Counted from the stretch's first letter, positions 18,117 through 26,577 are shown. The stretch: DNA of 36,771 nucleotides from Bradyrhizobium sp. (GCA_028290305.1 JAQGKC010000028.1:1-36771), one strand, 5' to 3'. Numbers and translations: made by a program. The notes: generated by a model from the letters alone, not told the origin.

Positions 18117-19724
18117 GTGACGGATACATTCGATTTTGTGGTGGTGGGCGGCGGCTCCGGAGGCTGCGCGGTTGCAAGCCGTCTTTCCGAGGATCCCCAG
18201 ACCTCGGTGGCGCTATTGGAAGCCGGCGGCAAGGACGACAACTGGGTGGTCACTACGCCCGGTGCGCTGGTGCTGATGGTCGCCGGCAAGGTCAACAACT
18301 GGGCGTTCGATACGGTGCCGCAGGCCGGCCTCAACGGCCGGATCGGCTATCAGCCGCGCGGCAAGGGGCTCGGCGGCTCGTCCGCGATCAACGCCATGGT
18401 CTACATCCGCGGCCACAAAAGCGATTACGATCAGTGGGCCTCGCTCGGCAATACCGGCTGGTCCTATGCCGATGTGCTGCCCTATTTCAAACGCTCGGAG
18501 GATAATTCCGAACTTGACGGCGAATACCATGGCAAGGGTGGTCCGCTTCACGTCACAGGATTGCGATCCGACAATCCGGTGCGGGACATCTATCTGCAGG
18601 CCGCGCGCGAAGCCCAATTCCGCATTCGCGACGATTTCAACGGCGACGAGCAGGAAGGCCTCGGCACCTACCAGGTCACGCAGAAAAACGGCGAGCGCTG
18701 GAGCGCGGCACGCGGCTACATTCACCCCCACATGGCAACGCGCGCCAATTTACGCGTCGAGACCAACGCATACGCCACCCGCACCCTGTTCGAGGGCAAA
18801 CGCGCGGTCGGCGTCGAATACCGGCAGGGCAAGGAGACCAGGCAAATTCGCGCCCGCCGCGAAGTGATCCTCTCCTCTGGTGCGTTTCAGACGCCGCAAC
18901 TGCTGATGCTATCGGGCGTTGGCGACAGCGCCGCGCTTGCAAAGCATGGCATCGCGAGCACGCATCATTTGCCAGGGGTCGGACAAAACCTGCAGGACCA
19001 TCCGGATTTCATTTTCGCCTACACCTCCGACAATCCGAACTTTACCGGCATCTCGTTCGGAGGGCTGGCACGGATATTCCGGGCCATCGGACAATACCGG
19101 CGCGAACGCCGCGGACCGCTGACGTCTAATTTCGCCGAGTGTGGCGGCTTCCTGAAGACCCGGCCCGATCTCGCCGTGCCCGACATCCAGTTGCATTTCG
19201 GCATGGCAATGGTCGACGACCACGGCCGCAAGCGCCATTGGGGCAGCGGCTTCTCCTGCCATGTCTGCCTGCTGCGACCGAAGAGCCGCGGTAGTGTCTC
19301 GTTGAAAAACGCCGATCCGTTGCAGGCGCCGCTGATCGATCCGAATTTCCTCGGCGAACTCGACGATCTCGAAGCAATGGTCGCAGGCTACAAAACCACG
19401 CGGCGGCTGATGGATGCGCCCGCCCTGAGGGCACTGCAGAAAAAGGACATGTTCACGGCGGGCATCGAAACCGACGATGACATCCGTGCCCTGTTGCGCC
19501 GGCGCGTCGATACCGTCTATCACCCGGTCGGCACCTGCAAGATGGGCGTGAACAATCCCACGGCGGTGGTCGATCCGAAACTGAAAGTCTATGGCCTCGA
19601 AGGCCTGCGCGTCGTCGATGCCTCAGTGATGCCGACCCTGATCGGCGGCAACACCAATGCGCCAACCATCATGATCGGCGAGAAAGCCGCCGACATGATC
19701 AAGGCGGAGATGCGGATTAATTAA
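18117..19724 (+). CDS. GMC-family FAD-dependent oxidoreductase (choline dehydrogenase-like)
   Basis: The 535-residue flavoprotein starts at GTG 18117, with GGGGGGA 6 nt upstream; the longer open frame to 17973 would run through a palindromic repeat and is rejected. The N-terminal dinucleotide fold is FVVVGGGSGG (residues 7-16), with LLEAGG at the end of the second strand. GMC signature 1 (GKGLGGSSAINAMVYIRG) and signature 2 (SGAFQTPQLLMLSGVGD) are complete. The active-site pair is His469 (HPVGTCKMG) and Asn514 (GGNTNAPTI). The family oxidises primary alcohols to aldehydes and passes electrons to a membrane acceptor or oxygen. The adjacent aldehyde dehydrogenase suggests consecutive oxidation of an alcohol. 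The choline route is unlikely without a betaine-aldehyde dehydrogenase (betB) or choline transporter. Confidence 0.92.
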   Translation: MTDTFDFVVVGGGSGGCAVASRLSEDPQTSVALLEAGGKDDNWVVTTPGALVLMVAGKVNNWAFDTVPQAGLNGRIGYQPRGKGLGGSSAINAMVYIRGHKSDYDQWASLGNTGWSYADVLPYFKRSEDNSELDGEYHGKGGPLHVTGLRSDNPVRDIYLQAAREAQFRIRDDFNGDEQEGLGTYQVTQKNGERWSAARGYIHPHMATRANLRVETNAYATRTLFEGKRAVGVEYRQGKETRQIRARREVILSSGAFQTPQLLMLSGVGDSAALAKHGIASTHHLPGVGQNLQDHPDFIFAYTSDNPNFTGISFGGLARIFRAIGQYRRERRGPLTSNFAECGGFLKTRPDLAVPDIQLHFGMAMVDDHGRKRHWGSGFSCHVCLLRPKSRGSVSLKNADPLQAPLIDPNFLGELDDLEAMVAGYKTTRRLMDAPALRALQKKDMFTAGIETDDDIRALLRRRVDTVYHPVGTCKMGVNNPTAVVDPKLKVYGLEGLRVVDASVMPTLIGGNTNAPTIMIGEKAADMIKAEMRIN

Positions 19725-19748
19725 TTGGTGCCCTGAGGCCAATATCGC

Positions 19749-19833
19749 CGTCATTGCGAGGAGCGTAAGCGACGACGCAATCCAGTCTGTCGCTGGCGTT
19801 GCTCTGGATTGCTTCGCTTCGCTCGCAATGACG
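19749..19833. repeat. Palindromic intergenic repeat, family A
   Basis: Second copy of the cgtcattgcgag...ctcgcaatgacg element, placed between convergent genes (GMC oxidoreductase on plus, SDR on minus), where it could serve as a bidirectional transcript end. Confidence 0.85.
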
Positions 19834-19850
19834 TCCAGAGGGCGCCCCCT

Positions 19851-20612
19851 TCACGCCAGCAAAAACCCGCCGTCCACGGTGACGACGCTGCCGGTCATGT
19901 AGCGCGAGGCGTTCGACGCCAGCAGCATGATCGCGCCGTCGAGATCGGACTCGGCGCCGACCCGGCGCTGCGGAATCCGTTTTGTCAGTTTCTCGCCCGC
20001 GGGCGTGGACCAGAACTCATGATTCATCTCGGTATCGATGTAGCCGGGCGCCAGCGCATTGACGCGGATGCGATTGCCGGCCAGTTCCAGCGCCATCGCC
20101 TTGGTGGCCTGAACGATGCCTGCCTTGGAGATGGTGTAGGGCGAAAGAAACTTCATCACGCCGAAACCGAGCACCGAGGCGATATTGACGATATTGCCTT
20201 CCTGCTTCCGCGCGATCATCCGCCGCGCCATTTCCGTTGCCGTAAAGTAAGCGCCCTTGAGGTTGGCGTTGATGACGGAATCCCAGTCCGCTTCGGTCTG
20301 GTCGACCGCAAGTTTTTCTACCGCAATGCCGGCATTATTGATGAGCACGCTGACCGGGCCGAGTGCGGCCTCGGCGCTGTCGATCGCTTTTCCGATCGAG
20401 GCCATATCTGTCACGTCCATCTGCACCGCAACGGCGCGGCCGCCGCGCCCTCGAATTTCATCTTCAAGACTTTTCAGTTTGGCGGCCTGACGCGCCGCAA
20501 GCACGACCGCGGCGCCATGCGCCGACAACACCCGCGCGAACTGCCGCCCCAGGCCCTGCGAGGCACCGGTGACGAGAATGATTTCTTTACTGACATCGAA
20601 TAGGTCAGGCAT
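19851..20612 (-). CDS. Short-chain dehydrogenase/reductase (SDR), classical type
   Basis: The 253-residue classical SDR has TGxxxGxG as TGASQGLG (15-22), Asp66 in MDVTD, NNAG (92-95), Asn117 in NANLKG, Ser146, Tyr159 and Lys163 in the YTISK active site, and a C-terminal YMTGSVVTVDGGF. Length and motifs fit FabG-like 3-oxoacyl or hydroxy-acid dehydrogenases that use NAD(P)H. Substrate cannot be inferred. It is transcribed divergently from cvpA with a 112-nt gap, and converges on the GMC gene across a palindromic repeat. Confidence 0.92.
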   Translation of the reverse strand: MPDLFDVSKEIILVTGASQGLGRQFARVLSAHGAAVVLAARQAAKLKSLEDEIRGRGGRAVAVQMDVTDMASIGKAIDSAEAALGPVSVLINNAGIAVEKLAVDQTEADWDSVINANLKGAYFTATEMARRMIARKQEGNIVNIASVLGFGVMKFLSPYTISKAGIVQATKAMALELAGNRIRVNALAPGYIDTEMNHEFWSTPAGEKLTKRIPQRRVGAESDLDGAIMLLASNASRYMTGSVVTVDGGFLLA

Positions 20613-20724
20613 GACAAACTCCGCGAGGATAGCGCGGTTTCATTGATACAGACGATTTTCTCAATCGCAAACCCGATTCGTTGACCACATCCGGCCGCCC
20701 GAACAGGCAGGGAATTGTCGCCCA

Positions 20725-21240
20725 ATGAACAGTTTCGATGCCGTTGTCGCCATCGGATTGCTTATCGCAGTCGTCACCGGCTTCAATGCCGGATTGCTGC
20801 GCAGCGCGGTCACGATACTGGCCTATCTGATCGCGATGCCGATCGCGGTCTGGGTGATGTCGCTGACATCGGCAGGGAGCGATGGAAAAGTCGGCGCACC
20901 CCTGACGCAGAATTCGCTGCTGTTCTTCGCAATCTTTCTGATCGCCGGCACGGTGCTCGGAAAGCTGTTGCGAATGGCGCTCGATGAAACCATTGGACCC
21001 GGAGCCGGTATCGGTGACCGTCTCGCGGGCGCCGCGCTTGGCGCGGTGCGCGTCGGCCTTGTCGCGATCACGCTGGTCTTGATTTTCGATCAGCTCGTGC
21101 CGGCAGATCGCCAGCCGGCCTATCTCACCGGTTCGTATCTGCGGCCGCTGCTGTCGACGGCCGGGCAAAAGGGCTTTAGGTCTCTGCCGCCTGACGTGGC
21201 GGCGTATATTGACCGGTTGAAGAAAAATCAGCGGATTTGA
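20725..21240 (+). CDS. CvpA-family inner-membrane protein
   Basis: The 171-residue protein has about four hydrophobic segments (about 5-27, 30-52, 70-90, 105-125). Its N-terminal pattern, FDAVVAIGLLIAVVTGFNAG followed by a second helix, is characteristic of CvpA (colicin V production) proteins. In alphaproteobacteria cvpA often sits near purF; here it is alone, facing an SDR gene. Family members affect envelope integrity and, in enterobacteria, colicin V export; the biochemical role is unsettled. The hydrophilic C-terminal tail (LPPDVAAYIDRLKKNQRI) lies after the membrane part. Confidence 0.8.
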   Translation: MNSFDAVVAIGLLIAVVTGFNAGLLRSAVTILAYLIAMPIAVWVMSLTSAGSDGKVGAPLTQNSLLFFAIFLIAGTVLGKLLRMALDETIGPGAGIGDRLAGAALGAVRVGLVAITLVLIFDQLVPADRQPAYLTGSYLRPLLSTAGQKGFRSLPPDVAAYIDRLKKNQRI

Positions 21241-21265
21241 GGGTTCGAATCCTTGTCCATGGTGT

Positions 21266-21307
21266 CAAATACACCTGAGCAAATACATCTGAGCAGATAC
21301 ATCTGAG
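21266..21307 (+). repeat. Three tandem copies of a 14-bp repeat
   Basis: Three head-to-tail 14-mers, caaatacacctgag, caaatacatctgag and cagatacatctgag, differ by one or two bases. They lie between cvpA and the following SDR gene, ending about 113 nt before its GTG start. They could be an array of regulator-binding sites or a small neutral tandem duplication. Confidence 0.9.
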
Positions 21308-21420
21308 ATTGTCTCTGATATGCATTTCAGCGGTGCCCGGTCTCTTATCAGGGCCGTCTGGGTTCGCTACAATGAGCGGATTGGACTTCAAAAATCATCT
21401 GACCTGACGGGAGTGAGACA

Positions 21421-22203
21421 GTGGATCTTGGGATTAAAGGCCGCCGCGCCATCGTTTGTGCATCCAGCAAGGGCTTGGGCCGCGCCTGTGCGATAGCGCT
21501 TGCCGCCGAAGGCGTGCATGTCACGTTGACCGCGCGCGGCGCGGAAGCGCTGGCGAAAACCGCAGCCGAAATACGCAAAGCCAATCCCGGCGTCACGGTA
21601 ACGGAAGTGGCCGGCGACATCACCACCCCTGCGGGCCGCGAGGCCGCGCTGAAGGCCTGTCCGGATCCGGATATTCTGGTCAATAACGCCGGCGGCCCGC
21701 CCCCGGGTGATTTCCGCAACTGGACCCGGGACGACTGGATCAAGGCGATTGACGCCAACATGCTGACGCCGATCGAACTGATCAAGGCGACGGTAGACGG
21801 CATGATGGCGCGCAAATTCGGCCGCATCGTCAACATCACCTCGGCCGCGGTGAAGGCGCCGATCGAAATCCTCGGGCTCTCCAACGGCGCGCGTGCCGGC
21901 CTCACCGGCTTTGTCGCCGGCCTTTCGCGCAAGACAGTCATCAACAATGTCACCATCAACGGCCTGTTGCCAGGACCGTTCGAGACCGATCGCCTCCGCG
22001 GCACCGCAAAGGCCGAAGCGGACAAGCGCGGCATTACGCCGGACCAGATCATGGTCGAGCGCGCCAAGCTGAATCCCGCCGGCCGCTTCGGCGATCCCGA
22101 GGAATTTGGCTTGGCCTGCGCATTCCTGTGCGGAGCGAAAGCCGGGTTCATCACCGGCCAGAACATCCTGCTCGACGGCGGCGCCTTCCCGGGCACGCTC
22201 TGA
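21421..22203 (+). CDS. SDR-fold oxidoreductase with atypical active site
   Basis: The 260-residue SDR-fold protein starts at GTG 21421 after GGGAGTGAGACA. The cofactor motif is a variant (CASSKGLG, 13-20), NNAG is kept (88-91), and Ser141 lies at the usual active-site serine position. The catalytic YxxxK is replaced: the aligned segment LSNGAR puts Ser154 at the Tyr position and Arg158 at the Lys position. The end (FITGQNILLDGGAFPGTL) is canonical. A group of SDRs with LSN-type segments exists in rhizobia and burkholderia; they may use another catalytic layout or be non-catalytic. The neighbours give no pathway. Any reductase annotation from whole-domain similarity alone should be treated with care. 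Confidence 0.88.
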   Translation: MDLGIKGRRAIVCASSKGLGRACAIALAAEGVHVTLTARGAEALAKTAAEIRKANPGVTVTEVAGDITTPAGREAALKACPDPDILVNNAGGPPPGDFRNWTRDDWIKAIDANMLTPIELIKATVDGMMARKFGRIVNITSAAVKAPIEILGLSNGARAGLTGFVAGLSRKTVINNVTINGLLPGPFETDRLRGTAKAEADKRGITPDQIMVERAKLNPAGRFGDPEEFGLACAFLCGAKAGFITGQNILLDGGAFPGTL

Positions 22204-22356
22204 GCGAAGGCGACCTGGAATGAAGGCGGTCTGGTAGGAGTGCACGGGTGCAGCACTGATGTGCTGACCTTCGGCGACATGCCACCGCCAATGGCAGGCC
22301 CGGGCGAAAAAGGCGATAAGCTCGGCACCGTTATTGTCGACTGCGCGAGCTGATCG

Positions 22357-22767
22357 TCACGCCGGCGTGGTCCGCTCGTCATCCCAGGTCAAGCCGAATT
22401 CATCCAGTCCCTCGGCCAGGTAATCGCTGACCAGGGGCTCGCCGAGCAGGGTGCTCGCGGTGGGCGTGTCGCGCCCATCGGCCGCCTCGCGGCGGAGTTC
22501 GTCCCACTCTTCAATGGTGCCGTCGCCACGCCCGAGACGCATCAGCGCGACCAGATCGATTTGCTCATCTTCAGTCATGGCATTGATGAAGCCGGTGATC
22601 TCGCGCGCGACGGGATCGCTACCGTCATCCTCGAGCACATCGATCATGTTGTCGTCGGCGCCGTTCGATCCGGAATCGGGATCGGACGCCCCCTCCTTGA
22701 CGTCGTATTCACGGGTTTTCTCGATCAAAAACGCGACTTTTTCGACCGAAATGGCTAATTCTGGCAT
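22357..22767 (-). CDS. Small acidic protein, DUF3775-like
   Basis: The 136-residue acidic protein starts at MPELAISVEKVAFLIEKTRE, with GGAG 6 nt before ATG 22767; the frame extends further 5' without support. The pattern of an N-terminal helix with FLIEKTREYDVKE, an Asp-rich linker, then TGFINAMTEDEQIDLVALMRLGRGD and a C-terminal YLAEGLDEFGL fits the DUF3775 proteins of rhizobia, whose function is unknown. There is no signal peptide or membrane segment, so it is probably cytoplasmic. It stands alone on the minus strand between plus-strand genes. Confidence 0.8.
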   Translation of the reverse strand: MPELAISVEKVAFLIEKTREYDVKEGASDPDSGSNGADDNMIDVLEDDGSDPVAREITGFINAMTEDEQIDLVALMRLGRGDGTIEEWDELRREAADGRDTPTASTLLGEPLVSDYLAEGLDEFGLTWDDERTTPA

Positions 22768-22886
22768 GCTCCGCTCCTGCTCCGCTTTTTTGGCTTTGCG
22801 TGCGCCACCAACGCGCTGATCCGCAAGATGATCCATTGCGCGGAAGGCCGGAAACCAGCATCTTTCGCCTCAACAAGCCAAAACGA

Positions 22887-22935
22887 GCGCGTATTCCGCA
22901 AAAGTGGGTACCGGTTTTGCGGCCGGAATACGCGC
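22887..22935. repeat. Palindromic repeat, family D (gcgcgtattccg type)
   Basis: Perfect 12-bp arms gcgcgtattccg / cggaatacgcgc enclose a second nested hairpin (ccgcaaaa ... ttttgcgg) around gtgggtaccgg. It lies just upstream of the broken metallo-hydrolase gene. The sequence looks like a mobile intergenic palindrome rather than a promoter. Confidence 0.8.
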
Positions 22936-22957
22936 CAACTAGAAACGGAAACGCCGG

Positions 22958-23800
22958 ATGCACTGGAATGTAGGCAAGGTCAAAATCACCAAAATTGTCG
23001 AACTGGAGACGGTCGGCAGCACACGATTTATCCTCCCCTTGGCCAGCAATGAGGAAATCCGGAAACTGCCTTGGCTCATTCCCCATTTCGCCACTGAGGA
23101 AGGCCGCCTCAAAATGTCGATCCACTCGCTGGTCGTGGAGACGCCCTCGCACCGGATCGTGGTCGATACCGGCCTCGGCAATGACAAGGAAGGCCGCAAG
23201 GTGCCGACCTGGAACAACCGGCAAGATCCGTTCCTCGAAACCATGACGGAAGCAGGCTTTCCGCCTGACAGCATCGACGCCGTGCTCTGCACGCATCTGC
23301 ACGTCGACCATGTCGGCTGGAATACGAAACTTGCCGGCGGCAAATGGGTGCCGACTTTCACCAAGGCGCGCTACGTGTTTGGCAAAACCGAATATGAGCA
23401 CTGACGCGACCACAGCGACGAGCCCGATAAATTGGCGGTTCTCAATGACTCGGTGAAGCCGATCGTCGATGCCGGCAAGGCCGATCTGGTCGCCAGCGAC
23501 CACAAGCTTTGCGATGAAATCACTCTGATCCCGACGCTCGGACACAGCCCCGGCCACATGAGCATCCTCATTCAATCAGACGGCCAACAGGGCCTGCTCA
23601 CCGGCGACGTCGCCCATCATCCCTGCCAGATGGCGCATCTCGATTGGTCATCGACCGCCGATTCCAACCCTGCGCAGTCGGCGGTGACGCGGCGCGAATT
23701 GTTCTCGCGCTTTGCCGATACGCCGACGCTGGTGATCGGCGGACACTTCAATGCCGGCCGCATCCAGCGCGACGGCGATGCCTTCAAATTCACCGTTTAG
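22958..23800 (+). pseudogene. Metallo-beta-lactamase-fold hydrolase interrupted by an in-frame TGA
   Basis: Two open segments in one frame (22958-23404 and from 23405 to 23800) together encode a complete MBL-fold hydrolase of about 280 residues. The zinc motif THLHVDH (His113, His115, Asp117, His118) lies before the stop, and GHSPGH, TGDVAHHP and a C-terminal GGHF after it. The stop at codon 149 (TGA, 23402-23404) falls exactly where the intact paralogue at 25556 has Trp155 (GEFDYW versus TEYEH-stop), so a single TGG-to-TGA change explains it. The first fragment lacks later metal ligands and should be inactive. A restart at 23432 is possible but would lack HxHxDH. Alternatives are a base-call error or stop read-through. 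Confidence 0.85.
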
Positions 23801-23956
23801 GGCGAAATCCCGAGGCCACCTTTTCGTGAAGATCATGCCCAAACGCTAGCCCTGTAATGCCGGCCGCAGTCAGCAGTTGAATTTCCCCCCGTGCTGTTCC
23901 AAGAAGCATCCAAGCAAAGAACCCGACCAGACCACCACACTAGGGAGTGATGAAAA

Positions 23957-24799
23957 ATGAAGCTTGTTCGTTACGGGGCAATTGGCCAGGAAAAGCCCGG
24001 CCTGATCGATAAATCGGGCCAACTGCGCGACCTGTCGGCGCATGTGAAGGACCTCAATGGCGAGGCCTATGCGCCGGCCTCACTGGCCAAGCTCGCCGGC
24101 CTCGACACCTCCAAGCTTCCTGCCGTCGATGGCAAGCCGCGGATCGGCGCGCCCGTAACCGGCATTTCGAAATTCGTCGCCATCGGGCTGAACTATGTCG
24201 ACCATGCCAAGGAGACCGGAAATCCGATTCCGGCAGAACCGATCTTCTTCCTGAAAGCCAACACCGCCCTTAGCGGCCCGAACGACCCGGTAGAAAAACC
24301 GCGCGGCTCGACCAAACTCGATTGGGAAGTCGAAATCGCCGCCATCATCGGCACCCGCGCCAAATACGTCTCCGAAGCCGACGCGCTCAATCATGTCGCC
24401 GGCTATTGCGTCTGCAATGACGTATCCGAGCGCAACTTCCAGATCGAGCGTTTGGGTCAATGGACCAAGGGCAAGTCGCACGACACCTTCGGCCCGCTCG
24501 GCCCGTGGCTTGTCACCAAGGATGAAATCCCGGACGTGCAGAAGCTGTCGTTGTGGCTCGATGTCAACGGCAAGCGTTGCCAGACCGGATCGACCTCGAC
24601 CATGATCTTTTCCATGGCGAAGTGTATTTCCTACGTCTCGCAATTCATGACGCTGCTGCCCGGCGACATCGTCACCACGGGCACACCGCCCGGCGTCGGC
24701 ACCGGCATGAAGCCGCCGAAATTCCTCAACGTCGGCGACGTCGTCACGCTCGGCATCGAAGGCCTCGGCGAGCAGCGGCAGGAAATCATCGCGGCGTAA
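23957..24799 (+). CDS. Fumarylacetoacetate hydrolase family protein
   Basis: The 280-residue protein has an N-terminal cap (about 1-65) and a C-terminal FAH fold (about 70-280). Metal ligands are Glu124 and Glu126 in LDWEVEIAAIIG and Asp155 in CNDVSERN; also seen are GLNYVDHAKE, KGKSHDTFGPLGPW and GDIVTTGTPPGVG. The family performs C-C hydrolysis, decarboxylation or hydration of acylpyruvate-type acids, often at the end of aromatic or sugar-acid pathways. Length and motifs resemble the group often labelled ureidoglycolate lyase or 2,4-diketo-3-deoxy-acid hydrolase; the exact substrate is not readable. It is followed by glutathione-transferase-like and MBL genes on the same strand, a possible small catabolic cluster, though a family A repeat lies directly after its stop. 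Confidence 0.92.
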   Translation: MKLVRYGAIGQEKPGLIDKSGQLRDLSAHVKDLNGEAYAPASLAKLAGLDTSKLPAVDGKPRIGAPVTGISKFVAIGLNYVDHAKETGNPIPAEPIFFLKANTALSGPNDPVEKPRGSTKLDWEVEIAAIIGTRAKYVSEADALNHVAGYCVCNDVSERNFQIERLGQWTKGKSHDTFGPLGPWLVTKDEIPDVQKLSLWLDVNGKRCQTGSTSTMIFSMAKCISYVSQFMTLLPGDIVTTGTPPGVGTGMKPPKFLNVGDVVTLGIEGLGEQRQEIIAA

Positions 24800-24806
24800 C
24801 GTCCAT

Positions 24807-24886
24807 CGTCATTGCGAGGAGCGAAGCGACGAAGCAATCCAGTTTTCCTTAGCTCTCTGGATTGCTTCGCTTCGCTCGCAATGACG
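24807..24886. repeat. Palindromic intergenic repeat, family A
   Basis: Third copy of the cgtcattgcgaggag...gctcgcaatgacg element, starting 7 nt after the fumarylacetoacetase-family stop and ending 37 nt before the next start. Confidence 0.85.
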
Positions 24887-24922
24887 AATGATCTGCGTTT
24901 GGGCCCTGTTTAAGGACATCCA

Positions 24923-25540
24923 ATGAAACTCACATTCACCCCAGCCTCGCCATTTGCGCGCAAGGTGCGCATTGCTGCGATCGAGCTCGGCCTGATCGAC
25001 AAGATCGAACTCGTTCCGGCGACCGTCGTGCCGGGCCAACCCAACGATCAATATTCGCATGACATCAATCCGTTGAAGAAACTGCCCGCGCTGATCCTCG
25101 ACAATGGCGACGTCGTCCTTGATTCCTATGTGATCGTTGAATATCTCGACGAGCTCGCCGGCGGTGGAAAGCTTGTTCCGGCGTCCGGTCCGACGCGATG
25201 GAAGGTCAAGAGCGATCATTCGCTGCTGCAGGGCATGCTCGATTCGATGCTGCTGTGCCGCTACGAGCGAATGGTGCGACCGCAGGGACTGCAGTGGCAG
25301 GCATGGTCGGACGATCACTGGAACCGCGCATGGAACGGCATGGCGCGCTTCGAGAAGCAGGCCGACGTGCTGTCGCGCCCATTCGATATCGTGCAGATTG
25401 GATTGGTCTGCGTGCTCGGCTATTCCGATTTTCGTTTCCCCGATTGCGACTGGCGTAAAGCCTATCCCAAGCTCGATGCGTTCCATGAAAAGATGCTGAC
25501 GCGGCCGTCAGTCAAAATCTCGGTGCCGCCGCCAGCGTAA
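24923..25540 (+). CDS. Glutathione S-transferase family protein
   Basis: The 205-residue protein has a thioredoxin-like N-terminal half (about 1-80) with SPFARKVRIAA at the active-site helix, cis-Pro55 in KKLPALIL, and the glutathione gamma-Glu contact region VLDSYVIVEYLDE, followed by an all-helical C-terminal domain. This is the usual GST length. The family conjugates glutathione or acts as isomerase or dehalogenase; in a cluster with an FAH-type hydrolase a maleylpyruvate/maleylacetoacetate isomerase-like role is conceivable, but the N-terminal signature is not that of a clear isomerase. The next gene starts 15 nt downstream, so the two are likely co-transcribed. Confidence 0.9.
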   Translation: MKLTFTPASPFARKVRIAAIELGLIDKIELVPATVVPGQPNDQYSHDINPLKKLPALILDNGDVVLDSYVIVEYLDELAGGGKLVPASGPTRWKVKSDHSLLQGMLDSMLLCRYERMVRPQGLQWQAWSDDHWNRAWNGMARFEKQADVLSRPFDIVQIGLVCVLGYSDFRFPDCDWRKAYPKLDAFHEKMLTRPSVKISVPPPA

Positions 25541-25555
25541 TCGCAGGAAGTTGCC

Positions 25556-26431
25556 ATGAGTCTCAAGCTTACCGTCGGCGATTTTACCATTCATCGCATC
25601 ATCGAGCAGGAAACCACTTTCCTGCCGGCGCTCGAGGTGCTGCCTGCCCTGACACCGGCTCTGCTGGCTGAAAACCAGTCGTGGATGCAAAAGGCCGGCG
25701 CGCTCGACGCCAGTGACGTGCTGATCCTGTGTTTCCAGTCCTATATCGTGAAGACACCGCATCACACCATTCTGGTCGACAGTTGCATCGGTAATGACAA
25801 GCCGCGGCCGCTGCGCCCGAAATGGAATATGAAAACCGACGACGCCTATATGCGTGCGCTCGCGGCTGCAGGTTTTTCCGTCGGCGATATCGATTTCGTG
25901 ATGTGCACGCATCTGCATGTCGATCACGTCGGATGGAACACGCGGCTGGAAGGTGACCGCTGGGTGCCGACATTTCCGAACGCACGTTATGTGTTCGGCA
26001 AAGGCGAGTTCGATTACTGGACCGAGCAAAATGCCAAAACGCCGGTGCCGCCCTTCGGCGACAGCGTGCTGCCCATCGTCGAGGCCAACAAGGCCGAGAT
26101 CGTGCGCGACGATTTCCAGATTGGCGATCACGTCCGCATCCTGCCGACACCGGGCCATACGCCGGGACACGTCGCATTCACGTTCGGCCGCGGCAAGGAC
26201 GATGCCGTCATCAGCGGCGACCTGATGCACTCGCCGCTGCAGACACATTATCCTGAACTATCCGCGAAATTCGATGTCGATCCGGCGCAGGCCGCCGTGA
26301 CGCGGCGCAATTTCCTGGAACGCTATTGCGACACCGATACGCTGTGCTGCACCGCGCATTTTCCCTCGCCCTCGACCGGAAAGATCCGCCGCCGCGGCGA
26401 CGGATTTTCCTGCGAAGCGGTTGGGGGTTAG
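25556..26431 (+). CDS. Metallo-beta-lactamase-fold metallo-hydrolase
   Basis: The 291-residue MBL-fold protein begins 15 nt after the GST stop with GGAAG upstream. It carries the complete zinc-binding motif THLHVDH (His119, His121, Asp123, His124), PTPGHTPGHVAF (third-strand His), SGDLMHSP (bridging Asp) and a late His in CTAHFPS. There is no signal peptide, so it is cytoplasmic. It fits the broad lactonase/glyoxalase-II-like group. It is clearly a paralogue of the broken gene at 22958-23800: the stretch CTHLHVDHVGWNT is shared exactly, and VPTF..ARYVFGK with one or two changes. Confidence 0.92.
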   Translation: MSLKLTVGDFTIHRIIEQETTFLPALEVLPALTPALLAENQSWMQKAGALDASDVLILCFQSYIVKTPHHTILVDSCIGNDKPRPLRPKWNMKTDDAYMRALAAAGFSVGDIDFVMCTHLHVDHVGWNTRLEGDRWVPTFPNARYVFGKGEFDYWTEQNAKTPVPPFGDSVLPIVEANKAEIVRDDFQIGDHVRILPTPGHTPGHVAFTFGRGKDDAVISGDLMHSPLQTHYPELSAKFDVDPAQAAVTRRNFLERYCDTDTLCCTAHFPSPSTGKIRRRGDGFSCEAVGG

Positions 26432-26471
26432 GATCGAAGCATTGCTTCGGCATCGCGACAACGGAAGCGCG

Positions 26472-26577
26472 CTCCCTCTCCCTTTGGGAGAGGGTTGGCG
26501 TGAGGGGTTATGATCTATCGCTAGGCCGTAACCCCTCACCCGGCGCTACGCGCCGACCTCTTCCCATGGGAGAGGTG
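26472..26577. repeat. Palindromic intergenic repeat, family C (ccctctcccnnnggga type)
   Basis: Arms ctccctctccctttgggaga and a distal tcttcccatgggagaggtg, with inner gcgtgaggggtta / taacccctcacc..gcg, form a long imperfect stem. The element sits between convergent genes (MBL on plus, Ogt on minus). Confidence 0.8.

Noticed and set aside
21240..21256. T-arm-like string ggttcgaatcc after cvpA as a tRNA remnant
   Set aside because: No acceptor, anticodon arm or CCA can be found around it; chance match is likely.
21348..22382. Minus-strand frame of 344 codons opposite the second SDR
   Set aside because: The plus-strand SDR is well supported by motifs; the opposite frame is low-complexity and unsupported.
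23402..23404. TGA in the metallo-hydrolase as a selenocysteine codon
   Set aside because: The paralogue has Trp here, not Cys, the site is not catalytic, and no SECIS-like hairpin is evident right after it.
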